A stretch of DNA of 64,000 nt from Antarctobacter albus (GCF_900101505.1 NZ_FMZI01000001.1:372001-436000); one strand, 5' to 3'; positions 40,165-49,506 are shown, numbered from the stretch's first letter. Made by a program: numbers and translations. Notes: a model not told the origin generated them from the sequence alone.

Positions 40165-41031
40165 ATGATGTTCAGAACGGTTGCAGTTGTTTTCGCCCTG
40201 GCGGTCCTGATGCTTGGTCTGCCGGTGCCTGCGGCGCAGGCGCAGCCGTTCGAAGGCGATCCCCTGGCCTTTGGCCGCATTGTCCAGCCGGTTCCGGTCC
40301 GGTCGGTCAGGGTCGGTGCCGCGGGGACGCGGGACATGAACGAGCCGCTGTCGGCCTTTGCCGATACAAGCCCGATGCGCATGGCCGCCCGGTCCGTCGG
40401 GCGGCTGGATGTCCTATACGCCAGCAATGGCAACAAGGTCCGTCACTGCACCGCCGTCATCGTGGACGAGGCGTTTGTGCTGACCTCCGACCTCTGCCTG
40501 CCCGTCGAGGGAGGCATCGTGGCCATGACGCTGGTGATGGGCTTTGATGACGGTGAGATGCCCTCCGTGGCGCAGGTCTACACTGTCGATCACCGTCCGA
40601 TCGAGATCGACCGAGAGACGGGTTACGCGCTCTTGCAGGTCTTTGGCGCGCCGTCGCTGCGTTTTGGCGCTGTCCGGTTCGCGTTGCGCCCGGTTCTGGG
40701 CGCGCAGCCGATGTGGATGATCGGCCATCCGGTGGCAGGCCCGCTGCGGATCGCACGCCTTGGATGTGCGGCGACCGACCCCGCCGTGACCCCGGACGGC
40801 CGGCTGGGCCATCGCTGCGATACCCTGCCGGGCACCTCGGGCGCGCCGCTCTTCGATATTTCGGGGCCGATCGCGGTTTCTGCCTTGCACCGTTCGGGGA
40901 ACGGGCCCGAGGGAGACGCCGTGGCGGTGCCCGTCGCGCGGATCATCGAGGCCAGCCCGCGGATCGCTCGGATCGCCCGGGAACAGCTAAGGACCTGCCG
41001 GCCGGGGCCGGGCGACGACTGCCTGCCCTAG
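40165..41031 (+). CDS. Secreted trypsin-fold protein with destroyed active site (paralogue 1 of 4)
   Basis: Predicted periplasmic or secreted pseudoprotease, 288 residues. A signal peptide (AVVFALAVLMLGLPVPAAQA) is followed by an S1-like fold aligned with the three genes downstream. The His site, TNNHC in the paralogues, reads TSDLC (Leu110). The Asp site, PLDYSVLRVFG, reads ETGYALLQVFG (Gly153). Only the Ser region is kept (DTLPGTSGAPLF, Ser225). The C-terminus stops within a remnant of the four-Cys module (LRTCRPGPGDDCLP). It starts at 40165 or 40168 (Met-Met). Probably catalytically dead; a binding role is possible. Confidence 0.8.
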   Translation: MMFRTVAVVFALAVLMLGLPVPAAQAQPFEGDPLAFGRIVQPVPVRSVRVGAAGTRDMNEPLSAFADTSPMRMAARSVGRLDVLYASNGNKVRHCTAVIVDEAFVLTSDLCLPVEGGIVAMTLVMGFDDGEMPSVAQVYTVDHRPIEIDRETGYALLQVFGAPSLRFGAVRFALRPVLGAQPMWMIGHPVAGPLRIARLGCAATDPAVTPDGRLGHRCDTLPGTSGAPLFDISGPIAVSALHRSGNGPEGDAVAVPVARIIEASPRIARIAREQLRTCRPGPGDDCLP

Positions 41032-41120
41032 GTATGCAACGGGGTGGTGGAAAACCCACCCTTGGTCTTTGACCCGTGTCGGCCTAGCCTAGGGGAAACC
41101 TCAATCTAAGCGAGGTCCCC

Positions 41121-43367
41121 GTGATCCGACGCTGTGCCTTTGTTCTTTCCCTGCTCTGTGCCGCGCCGCTCGCGGCCCAGCCCGTCGAATTCGACCCTGC
41201 CGATTTCGGCAAGGTCATCCTGGCGCCGAGGCAATCCGCCGGTGGCGGCGGCCTGACCTTTGAACAGGCCTTTGGCGACTACCAGAACGAGCCGATCCTG
41301 ACCTATGGCGAAAACAGCCTGCCGCGTCGTCTGGGCCGACCCGTGGGGCGGCTGGATGTCCTGTATGACAACGGCAAGACCGGTGTCTGCACCGCCTTCA
41401 TCGTGGATGCGCAACATATCCTGACCAACAACCACTGCATCCCCGGCGTCGGGGGTGCGGGGGTCGAGGCGGCGCAGTTCGTCGCCGGTTTCGTGGACGG
41501 GGCACAGGCGCGCGGGGCGGAAAAATTCCAGGTCTCGACCAGGCCGGTCGAGACCAGCGTGCCGCTGGACTATTCCGTTCTGCGCGTCTTTGGCGATCCC
41601 TCGGCCCGCTTTGGCAAGGTCGACCTGGCCGTTGAGGCGCCCGAGGACGCGGAGCTGCTCTGGATCATCGGCCATCCGCAGGGGCAGGCGCAGCATATCA
41701 GCCGCGAGGGCTGTGCCGCCGACGATCCGGCCGTGTCGCCAGAAGGCAAGCTGGTGCACAGTTGTGACACGCTGGGCGGCAACTCCGGCTCGCCGGTCTT
41801 TCGGATCACCGACCGCAAGGTCGTGGCGCTGCATCATGCGGGCGACAATCGGACGGGCTATAATTTTGCCATCCCGATGGCGCGTATCCTCGCCGAAAGC
41901 GCGGTGCTGAAGGCGGCGGTGCCGGTGGCGCCCGTTCCAAAGGCGCCGCAGGTGGATGCCCGTTGCGAAGCGATGCTGGAGGCCGCACCGGACTATGGCT
42001 GCGCGGGCTACGAGACCTTTCTTGAAACCTGCGAGGCGCATCCGCTGGCGGCAATGGTGTCGCGTCACGCGGAGCGGGTCTGCGAGCTGGAGGCGGCAGA
42101 GGACGCGCGCCGTCTTGCCGCCGTGCCGGAAGAAAAGGCGCCCGACGCCCCTGCGGTGGCCAAACCGCCGATTGAAGAAACCGCGCGCGACGATGCACCG
42201 CCTGCCGAAGCAGATGCGATTGCGCCGGAAGCCCCGGCAGAGGACATCGTCGACCTCGACGCGCTGTCGCGGGATGAGTTGGAAGACTGGGCCAGAAAGA
42301 CGGCCCGCGACATCGAAGAGGTGCTTGACGATACCGGATGGGCCCGGGCCGACGCGATCAACGCGAGAATCCTGACCGAGATGTTCGCCGAGGCGATGGA
42401 CGAAAACCCCCTTGCTGCGCCCGCGCGCGCGGCCGTCGCGCCCCATGTGGCGAAGATCCTGGAGATCCATGCCAAGGTCGAGGAGATCTACGGGGCGCGT
42501 GACCTGGAGGACAAGAGGATCCTGGCGCGTGTGCGGGGCGACCTTGCCGTCATTCGCGAAGGCACAGAGGCCGCCGCGCGCGAGGCGGCGGCGGACTTGC
42601 TGGCGAAACTCCAGCTTTACAAGACTGAGAGAGACCGGCTGTCGCCGCTGGCGACGGAAGCAAAAGAACAGCGGGAAGCGGCGATGAAAGCCTTGTCCGC
42701 CACGCTGATCGAACCCGATCCCGGCCCGCTGGCCGGGTTGCAGTTTGTGATGCGCGAGCGCACCACGTTTTTCACCGAGGACGAGTTGGATGACTCCAGC
42801 GCCCTGGATGTCGCCTATCACTTTCTGCCCGCACCAGATGGGCATGTGGCCTATTTGTGGTGCGAGGAGGGCAACAGCAAATGCCAGGGTTTTGTGCAAC
42901 GCGATGGGTTCAAGTTCGTCGCAGCCGACTATTCCGCGCGTGTTTTGGAACCGGGAAAGGGCGCAACCGCGGCGGACATCCTGAATGACCGCGCCGCCTC
43001 GAAAGTTGAAACTACGGAAGAGACGGGCGGTCCGTTCTACCCGATGCGCAACGGCAAGCGCATGACATGGACCGAAAACTGGGACTGGGACACCGATCCC
43101 GAACCAGAGGCTATCTATCGCATGTCCCTCGTGCAGCGGTGCTGCGAAATCTATGCCACGTCGAACTCCGGGCGGCGGTTGGTCTGGGAAATCGAATACA
43201 CTTTTGAAACCGACAACCTGCAGGCAAGCTATACCGATTGGTTTGATCCGGGTCTGGGCTGGGTCATCAGTTCAAGAGGCAGGCAGGTCCAGACAGGCAC
43301 GAGCAAGGGCGAACGCAGCAGAACGATCAACAAGACCCTGAGGCGGGTGATTTCGCGCCCGGATTGA
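41121..43367 (+). CDS. Secreted S1-like serine protease with coiled coil and novel C-terminal domain (paralogue 2)
   Basis: Signal peptide (FVLSLLCAAPLAA), then the conserved start PVEFDPADFGKVI and a trypsin-fold domain with a complete triad: His105 (LTNNHCIPG), Asp150 (PLDYSVLRVFG) and Ser222 (TLGGNSGSPVF). A four-Cys module (Cys282, 294, 304, 321) follows. Residues about 330-560 are Ala/Glu/Pro-rich and then helical, probably coiled coil. The last 180 residues form an unrecognised beta-rich domain with paired Cys (CEEGNSKC and QRCCEIYATSN). The start is GTG at 41121 with CGAGG upstream. It is 89 bp after paralogue 1. Confidence 0.85.
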   Translation: MIRRCAFVLSLLCAAPLAAQPVEFDPADFGKVILAPRQSAGGGGLTFEQAFGDYQNEPILTYGENSLPRRLGRPVGRLDVLYDNGKTGVCTAFIVDAQHILTNNHCIPGVGGAGVEAAQFVAGFVDGAQARGAEKFQVSTRPVETSVPLDYSVLRVFGDPSARFGKVDLAVEAPEDAELLWIIGHPQGQAQHISREGCAADDPAVSPEGKLVHSCDTLGGNSGSPVFRITDRKVVALHHAGDNRTGYNFAIPMARILAESAVLKAAVPVAPVPKAPQVDARCEAMLEAAPDYGCAGYETFLETCEAHPLAAMVSRHAERVCELEAAEDARRLAAVPEEKAPDAPAVAKPPIEETARDDAPPAEADAIAPEAPAEDIVDLDALSRDELEDWARKTARDIEEVLDDTGWARADAINARILTEMFAEAMDENPLAAPARAAVAPHVAKILEIHAKVEEIYGARDLEDKRILARVRGDLAVIREGTEAAAREAAADLLAKLQLYKTERDRLSPLATEAKEQREAAMKALSATLIEPDPGPLAGLQFVMRERTTFFTEDELDDSSALDVAYHFLPAPDGHVAYLWCEEGNSKCQGFVQRDGFKFVAADYSARVLEPGKGATAADILNDRAASKVETTEETGGPFYPMRNGKRMTWTENWDWDTDPEPEAIYRMSLVQRCCEIYATSNSGRRLVWEIEYTFETDNLQASYTDWFDPGLGWVISSRGRQVQTGTSKGERSRTINKTLRRVISRPD

Positions 43368-43445
43368 GGCCAGAGATTCCGGACTTGGCGGAATGGGGTG
43401 ACGGAGCGTAACCTTTGCGCACCCTTTTTCCGACGAGGCCACAAA

Positions 43446-46031
43446 ATGCGCCATTCCGTCTTGAGTGTCTTTCTGACCGCCATGCTCGCCGCGCCGCTCG
43501 CCGCGCAGCCGGTGGAATTCGATCCCGCCGATTTCGGCAAGATCGTCGTGGCCAAACGCCAGTCGGCGGGCACGGGGTTCGTGTTGGAACAGGCCTTTGG
43601 CGACTACCAGAACGAGCCTGTCATCTCTTACGGCGAGAAAAGCATCGCGCGCAGGCTCGGGCGCCCTGTGGGGCGGCTGGATGTGCTCTACAAGAACGGC
43701 AAGACCGGCTATTGCACCGCCTTCATCGTCGACACGCAGCACCTTGTGACCAACAATCACTGTATCCCGGGCATTGACGGCACGGGCGTGCAGGCGGCGC
43801 AGTTCGTCGCGGGCTATGTCGATGCCGCCAAGCCCGACACGGCCGAGAAATTCCAGGTGGGGCTGGAGCCGCTTGAGACCAGCGCCGCGCTGGATTACTC
43901 GGTCCTGCGTGTCTTCGGGGATCCCTCGGCGCGCTATGGCACCGTCGAACTGGCCGATGCCGATCCCGATCCGTCGGAATTCCTCTGGATCATCGGCCAC
44001 CCGCAGGGGCAGGCCCAGCACATCAGCCGCGAGGGCTGTGCCGCGGGCGATCCGCCGGTCTCGACCGAGGGCAAGGTGGTCCATACCTGCGACACGCTGG
44101 GGGGCAACTCGGGCTCTCCCGTGTTCCGGATTTCCGACCGGCAGGTCGTGGCGCTGCACCACGCGGGCGACAACCGCACCGGGTTCAACTTTGCCATCCC
44201 GATGACCCGCATTCTCAAGGAAAGTGCGATCCTCAAGGCCGCCGCCCCGGCCCGTCCGCCGGAAGTGCCCAAGGGGCAGGGCGCCTGCGAGGTTCTCTGG
44301 ACAGCGGCGGAACAGCATGGATGCCTCGGCTACCAGACCTTCCTGGCCCAGTGTGGGGAGCACCCGCTTGCGCCGCTGGCGCAGGGGCTGGCAGACCGGA
44401 CTTGCAAGCTGGCCGAGGAAACAGACCCCGACCCGGTCGACACCGACAAGGCCGATGTCCTGAAGGCCCGCATCGACGAGGCCCTGCGTACCGCCGAATT
44501 GCAGCGGGCCGAAATCTCGCGCGAGGTCAGCGCCGCCGAACGCGCGGTGCTGAGCCTTGAAGGCACGGTCAACCGGGCCCGGGCCCGTGCCGGTGACGCC
44601 GAGTCCTCCTTCGATCCGGGCAGCGCCGAGGTGTCGGCGCTTTGGGACCGGATCACGCAGCGCCTGCGCACCCCGCTGACCGAGGCGCAGGAACGCGCCC
44701 GCGTGATGCCGACGCTGCTCAGCTCGATCGACCGGGAACTTGACGTGCTGCGCGGCGCCACGACCGAGGCCGAGATCGAGTCCGTCCTGAAACGCACCGC
44801 CACCCTGGCAGAGTCCAGCCGCGAGCGCCTGGCCTTTGTCTCTTCGCGCAAGAGCGAGGCCGAAACCCTGTTCAAGGATGGAGAGTTGCGCGCCGTGGCC
44901 ATGCTGAAGGACGCGGTGCAGGATCAACGCTCTGCCGCGTTGCGCCGCACGATCGACCGGGCGCTGATCAAGGCCAACGATGCCCGCCGGGCGATGACCG
45001 TGGATCATGAAGAGGCCAAGGAATTGCTGGCGCTCTACGAGGCCCTCGTGAACCGGGCCAGGACGCAGGCCGCCACCGCCCGCCGGTCCGGCGGTCCCGG
45101 CGATGCCGAGGCGGCCGATGTCTGGGAAAGCCTTGGGCGCGGGCTGGCCGGTGAAACGCTACGGGTGAAAGCCCGCGTCGAGGGCATGGAGCGATTTGGC
45201 CGCGCCATCGGCAGCGGGCTGGAGACCATCCGCAAGGCCGGCACCGAGGCCGAGGTCCTCCAGGCGCTGGCGCGTATCGAAAGCACGGCAGGGCTGGCTG
45301 ACGACTGGCTTTCGGTGGTCGAGGCGCATCTCGCGGACGCCCGCGAACAGTTCGCCGTGACCGAGGTCCGTGTCGCGGCACTGCGGCTGGAGGCCGAAGA
45401 GGCCGCCGCCCGCCCGCCGATCGTCGTCCGCTGCCTGGAGGTTTCCATGCCCGTGTTCGCGGTCGAGGGGATCACCGGCGTGTCGCGCGAGGATTTCGAC
45501 GCCGATGCGGCGGAACTGGCCTGCAGCGCGGCGCGCAAGGTCAGCGACGATCCTGCGGTGCACTACGGCTATGCTCGGGCGATGATCACAAAGAAGCGCT
45601 ATGGCGAGGCGCTTCCGATCCTGCAGAACCCGCGCATGTCCGGCTTCATGCCTGCGCGCTATTCGCTGGGGGTGGCCTATAACAGCGGGCTGGGTGTCCG
45701 GAAGGATTTTGACCGGGCGCTGGCCATCTACCGCGAGACCGCGGCGGCGGGGCTGCCGCAGGGCAAGTTCTCGCTGGGGGTTTACTACAGCCTTGGCCGT
45801 GCGGTGCGTGCGGACCACGTCCAGGCGGCGCGCTACCTGGTCGAGTCCATCGCCGACGGCTATGCCCATCCGATCACCCAGTTGCACAAGCTGCCCAATG
45901 CCACCACGCGAGAGATCCAGCGAGAGCTGGTGCGGCGCGGCTACCTGGGGGCAGGGCAGGTGGATGGCGCCTTTGGCCCGACCACGCGCGGCGCGCTGGA
46001 GCGGCTTCAGCAGGCGTCCGGGCGCGGGTGA
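43446..46031 (+). CDS. Secreted S1-like serine protease with coiled coil, Sel1-like repeats and peptidoglycan-binding domain (paralogue 3)
   Basis: 861 residues. Signal peptide (SVLSVFLTAMLAAPLAAQ), S1-like domain with His105, Asp150 and Ser222, then four-Cys module (Cys281, 293, 303, 320). A long heptad-rich helical region spans roughly 340-660. Next come Sel1/TPR-like helices (PARYSLGVAYNSGLGVRKDF, then GKFSLGVYYSLGRAVRADH). The last 45 residues are a PG_binding_1-like domain (EIQRELVRRGYLGAGQVDGA, FGPTTRGALERLQ). It should be anchored to the cell wall by that domain. The start at 43446 has GAGG upstream. Confidence 0.85.
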   Translation: MRHSVLSVFLTAMLAAPLAAQPVEFDPADFGKIVVAKRQSAGTGFVLEQAFGDYQNEPVISYGEKSIARRLGRPVGRLDVLYKNGKTGYCTAFIVDTQHLVTNNHCIPGIDGTGVQAAQFVAGYVDAAKPDTAEKFQVGLEPLETSAALDYSVLRVFGDPSARYGTVELADADPDPSEFLWIIGHPQGQAQHISREGCAAGDPPVSTEGKVVHTCDTLGGNSGSPVFRISDRQVVALHHAGDNRTGFNFAIPMTRILKESAILKAAAPARPPEVPKGQGACEVLWTAAEQHGCLGYQTFLAQCGEHPLAPLAQGLADRTCKLAEETDPDPVDTDKADVLKARIDEALRTAELQRAEISREVSAAERAVLSLEGTVNRARARAGDAESSFDPGSAEVSALWDRITQRLRTPLTEAQERARVMPTLLSSIDRELDVLRGATTEAEIESVLKRTATLAESSRERLAFVSSRKSEAETLFKDGELRAVAMLKDAVQDQRSAALRRTIDRALIKANDARRAMTVDHEEAKELLALYEALVNRARTQAATARRSGGPGDAEAADVWESLGRGLAGETLRVKARVEGMERFGRAIGSGLETIRKAGTEAEVLQALARIESTAGLADDWLSVVEAHLADAREQFAVTEVRVAALRLEAEEAAARPPIVVRCLEVSMPVFAVEGITGVSREDFDADAAELACSAARKVSDDPAVHYGYARAMITKKRYGEALPILQNPRMSGFMPARYSLGVAYNSGLGVRKDFDRALAIYRETAAAGLPQGKFSLGVYYSLGRAVRADHVQAARYLVESIADGYAHPITQLHKLPNATTREIQRELVRRGYLGAGQVDGAFGPTTRGALERLQQASGRG

Positions 46032-46057
46032 TCACGCAGGCGTGACCGGGACGATTG

Positions 46058-46093
46058 CAGCGGCGCGATGCGCCGCTGTTTCGTCTTTTGAAA
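46058..46093 (+). terminator. Intrinsic terminator between protease paralogues 3 and 4
   Basis: CAGCGGCGC/GCGCCGCTG is a perfect 9-bp stem with a GAT loop, followed by GTTTCGTCTTTT. It implies that paralogue 4 has its own promoter in the next 130 bp. Confidence 0.75.
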
Positions 46094-46224
46094 CACAGTG
46101 ATCGTTGCCCGAATCCCCCTGATAGAGGGCGCTGGCGCCACGTCAGGCAAGGAATTCTTTACTTGGCGGCAGGGTCGCGATCAAAGTAGTTTCAAACAGT
46201 ATTCTTTCCAACGGGGACATTATC

Positions 46225-49200
46225 ATGCGTCAACTCATGTCAGCACTCGCACTTTGTGCAGGGGCGGCGGCCGCATTCGGCCCAGCCGTTGCGCAGCAGG
46301 CTCCCGCCGAATTCGATCCCGCAGACTTTGGCAAGATCGTCATCCAGCCGCGTCAGTCGGCGGGCGGAGACGGGCTTGTCTTCGAGCAGGCCTTCGGCGA
46401 CTACCAGAACGAGCCGATCATCAAGTACGGCGAGAACAGCCCGATCATCAAGCTGGGCCGCCCGATCGGCCGCCTGGACATGTTGTTCAAGAACGGCAAG
46501 ACGGGCTTCTGCACCGCCTTCATCGTCGACGATCAGCACATCCTGACAAACCACCACTGCATTCCGGGCATGGACGGCGATCCCACCGGTCGTGACAGCG
46601 GCGTGCAGGCGGCGCAGTTCGTCGCCGGTTTCATCAAGCCGGGAAGCTCGGAAGGGGTGGACCGCTATACCGTCAGCCCGCAGATCATCGAGACCAACCG
46701 CGAGTTGGACTACACGGTGCTGCGCGTCTTCGGAAACCCGTCGACCAAGTACGGCAAGCTGAAACTGGCCGAGGCCGACCCGCAGGACAGCGAATTCCTC
46801 TGGATCATCGGCCACCCGCAGGGCCAGGCCCAGCACATCAGCCGCGAAGGCTGTGCCGCCGCGATCCCGGCGATCTCCGCCGAGGGCAAGCTTATGCACA
46901 GCTGTGACACGCTGGGCGGCAACTCCGGCTCGCCTGTCATCCGCCTGAGCGACCATGCCGTGATCGGCCTGCACCACGCGGGCGACAGCCGCACCGGCTT
47001 CAACATGGCGATCCCCATGACCCGCATCCTGCCGCAAAGCCGCGTGCTCAAGGCGACTGCGGGCGGTGGCACTGTCGTCGATCCCGATCCGGACAAGACC
47101 GTGCGGATCGATCCGGGCCGCGACCATGCGCAGGCCTGTTCTGCCATGTGGGCCGAGGCCAAGATCCTGGGCTGTGCTGGCTACGAAGTCTACGCCTCCG
47201 AATGTGGCGATCACACCTTTGCCCCGATGGCGCAGCGCATCATCGAGCGTGAGTGTTCCATCCCCGACCGGACAGTCGACACCACCAAGAAGCCCGTCGA
47301 GCACGGTGGCCCGGTCCTGACGGTCCGTCCCTCGGGTGGCGATTATTCCGACCTGTCCGCAGCGGTTGCCGCGGCAGAGCCGGGCACGCGCATCGAGGTC
47401 TACCCGGGCACCTACACCCGTGGCATCGACGTCTCGAAGTCGCTGGAAATCGTCGGTGTCGGCAACAAGCGTGACATCGTCCTGAAGGTCGCCGACGACA
47501 ACGCGATCCGCTGGACCGCGGAATCCGGCCTGGTCTCGAACCTCTCGATCCACCAGGACGGCGGCAAGTTCTTCAACTTCCACGTCGCGGCGGGGTCTGT
47601 CATCATCGAGAACAACGACATGACCTCCAAGGGCCTGGCGGTTCTGGCGATCCGTGCCAACAATGGTGCCACTGTCCGCAACAACACCATCCGCGACGGT
47701 GCGCAGGGCGGTATCTTCATGTTCGAGGCCGGCAAGGCGACGCTCGAAGGCAACACGATCTTCGGCAACTCGCTGGCAGGCCTGGAGCTGAAAGAGGGCG
47801 CCGATCCGGTCGTCAAGGGCAACACCTTCCGCGATGGCGGCGGGTCGGGCATCTTCATCAACGAAGGTGGCAAGGGCCGGTTCGAAGGCAACACGATCTT
47901 CAACAACTCGCTGTCGGGGATCGAGGTGAAGGCCGCCGACAACCCGATGATCTCGGGCAACACCATCCGTGACGGTCAGCAGGGCGGCATCATGGCCTCC
48001 GACGGCGCCGTGGCGCGCATCACCGGCAACGAGATCTACGGCAACGCCTATGCCGGGATCGAGATCAAGACCGATGCAAACCCGCAGGTCTACAACAACA
48101 AGGTGCGTGACGGTCAGCAGTCGGGGATCTACGTCCACGACGGTGGCCGCGGTGTGATCGAGAACAACGAGATCTTCCGCAACGGCTTCTACGGTGTGTC
48201 GGTCAAGGGCGACTCGAACCCGACGGTCCGCGACAACAAGATCTTCGGCAACATCTACGAGGCGATCCGCATCCGTGAAGGCGGCGGCGGCACCTACGAG
48301 CGCAACGACCTGTCGGGCAACACCGCCGGCACGTTCCGCATCGAACCCGATGCCGGCAAGGTCATCCGCATCGGCAACATCGAGGGCCCCGGCCAGGTCA
48401 CCCGTGACCCGGATCCGGTCAGCACCAACGTCGTGACGGTCAAGGCCTCGGGTGGCGGTGACTACTCCAGCCTGGCGGATGCTGTCCGCGCGGCAGAGCC
48501 GAACGCCCGCATCGAGGTCTATCCCGGCGTCTACACCCAGGGCATCGACGTGTCGAAGCCGCTGGAAATCGTCGGGGTCGGTCCGGTCCAGGACATCATC
48601 CTGCGGGTGGCCGATGACAACGCGATCCGCTGGACCGCAGAGTCGGGCCGTGTGGCGCGTCTCTCGATCCACCAGGACGGCGGCAAGTTCTTCAACTTCC
48701 ACGTCGCGGCGGGGTCGGTCATCATCGAGGACAACGACATGACCTCGAAGGGCCTGGCGGTTCTGGCGATCCGTGACAACAAGGATGCCACGGTGCGTCG
48801 CAACACCATCCACGACGGTGCGCAGGGCGGTATCTTCATGTTCGAGGCCGGCAAGGCGACGATCGAGGGCAACACGATCTTCGGCAACTCGCTGGCAGGC
48901 CTGGAGCTGAAAGAAGGCGCCGACCCGATCGTCAAGGGCAACACCTTCCGCGATGGCGGCGGTTCGGGCATCTTCATCAACGAAGGTGGCAAGGGCCGGT
49001 TCGAAGGCAACACGATCTTCAACAACTCGCTGTCGGGGATCGAGGTGAAGGCTGCGGACGATCCGCTGATCACGGGCAACACCATCCGTGACGGTCAGCA
49101 GGGCGGCATCATGGCCTCCGACGGCACAATTGCCCGGATCTTCAACAACGAGATCTACGGCAACGCCTATGCCGGGATCGAGATCAAGACCAATGCCAAC

Positions 49201-49506
49201 CCGACGGTCAATGACAACATCCTGCGCGATGGTCAGCAGTCGGCGATCTACGTCCATGACGGTGGCCGCGGCGTGATCGAGAACAACGAGATCTTCCGCA
49301 ACGGCTTCTACGGTGTGTCCGTCAAGGGCAAGTCGACCCCGCTGGTGCGTGGCAACAAGATCTTCGGCAATGTCTACGAGGCGATCCGTGTCCGCGAAGG
49401 CGGTGGCGGCACCTACGAGAACAACGATCTGACCGGCAACACAGCCGGGGCCTTCCGGATCGAGGCGGACGCGGGCAACGTCATCCGCCGCGGTAACAAG
49501 GAATAA
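46225..49506 (+). CDS. Secreted S1-like serine protease with two duplicated parallel beta-helix domains (paralogue 4)
   Basis: 1,093 residues. Signal peptide (ALALCAGAAAAFGPAVAQQ), S1-like domain with His111 (LTNHHCIPG), Asp162 (ELDYTVLRVFG) and Ser234 (GGNSGSPVI), then the four-Cys module (Cys305, 317, 327, 344). Residues about 365-720 and 735-1093 are two near-identical copies of a NosD/pectate-lyase-like right-handed beta-helix. Each begins with TVRPSGGDYSDLSAA-type sequence and YPGTYT, then runs of GNTIFGNSLAGLEL, NTIRDGQQGGIM and GRGVIENNEIFRNGFYGVS rungs. Such helices often bind or process polysaccharide. Strong RBS is not evident. Confidence 0.85.
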   Translation: MRQLMSALALCAGAAAAFGPAVAQQAPAEFDPADFGKIVIQPRQSAGGDGLVFEQAFGDYQNEPIIKYGENSPIIKLGRPIGRLDMLFKNGKTGFCTAFIVDDQHILTNHHCIPGMDGDPTGRDSGVQAAQFVAGFIKPGSSEGVDRYTVSPQIIETNRELDYTVLRVFGNPSTKYGKLKLAEADPQDSEFLWIIGHPQGQAQHISREGCAAAIPAISAEGKLMHSCDTLGGNSGSPVIRLSDHAVIGLHHAGDSRTGFNMAIPMTRILPQSRVLKATAGGGTVVDPDPDKTVRIDPGRDHAQACSAMWAEAKILGCAGYEVYASECGDHTFAPMAQRIIERECSIPDRTVDTTKKPVEHGGPVLTVRPSGGDYSDLSAAVAAAEPGTRIEVYPGTYTRGIDVSKSLEIVGVGNKRDIVLKVADDNAIRWTAESGLVSNLSIHQDGGKFFNFHVAAGSVIIENNDMTSKGLAVLAIRANNGATVRNNTIRDGAQGGIFMFEAGKATLEGNTIFGNSLAGLELKEGADPVVKGNTFRDGGGSGIFINEGGKGRFEGNTIFNNSLSGIEVKAADNPMISGNTIRDGQQGGIMASDGAVARITGNEIYGNAYAGIEIKTDANPQVYNNKVRDGQQSGIYVHDGGRGVIENNEIFRNGFYGVSVKGDSNPTVRDNKIFGNIYEAIRIREGGGGTYERNDLSGNTAGTFRIEPDAGKVIRIGNIEGPGQVTRDPDPVSTNVVTVKASGGGDYSSLADAVRAAEPNARIEVYPGVYTQGIDVSKPLEIVGVGPVQDIILRVADDNAIRWTAESGRVARLSIHQDGGKFFNFHVAAGSVIIEDNDMTSKGLAVLAIRDNKDATVRRNTIHDGAQGGIFMFEAGKATIEGNTIFGNSLAGLELKEGADPIVKGNTFRDGGGSGIFINEGGKGRFEGNTIFNNSLSGIEVKAADDPLITGNTIRDGQQGGIMASDGTIARIFNNEIYGNAYAGIEIKTNANPTVNDNILRDGQQSAIYVHDGGRGVIENNEIFRNGFYGVSVKGKSTPLVRGNKIFGNVYEAIRVREGGGGTYENNDLTGNTAGAFRIEADAGNVIRRGNKE
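47313..48393 (+). repeat. Beta-helix coding repeat, unit 1
   Basis: First of two tandem direct repeats within the protease 4 gene, about 1.08 kb. Identical blocks recur exactly 1,119 bp downstream; for example CACCAGGACGGCGGCAAGTT starts at 47551 and again at 48670. One codon is missing in this copy near 47340 relative to unit 2. Confidence 0.85.
48429..49503 (+). repeat. Beta-helix coding repeat, unit 2
   Basis: Second copy of the 1.1-kb repeat. Large stretches are identical at the DNA level, including third codon positions, which points to a recent duplication or gene conversion rather than old divergence. Confidence 0.85.

Noticed and set aside
43272-45008. A 578-residue minus-strand frame opposite protease 3
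   Set aside because: No domain or start signal; strong coding evidence on the plus strand.
47313-49503. Regular repeats as a possible CRISPR array or satellite
   Set aside because: Repeats are in frame, about 1.1 kb long and encode beta-helix rungs; no short direct repeats with unique spacers.
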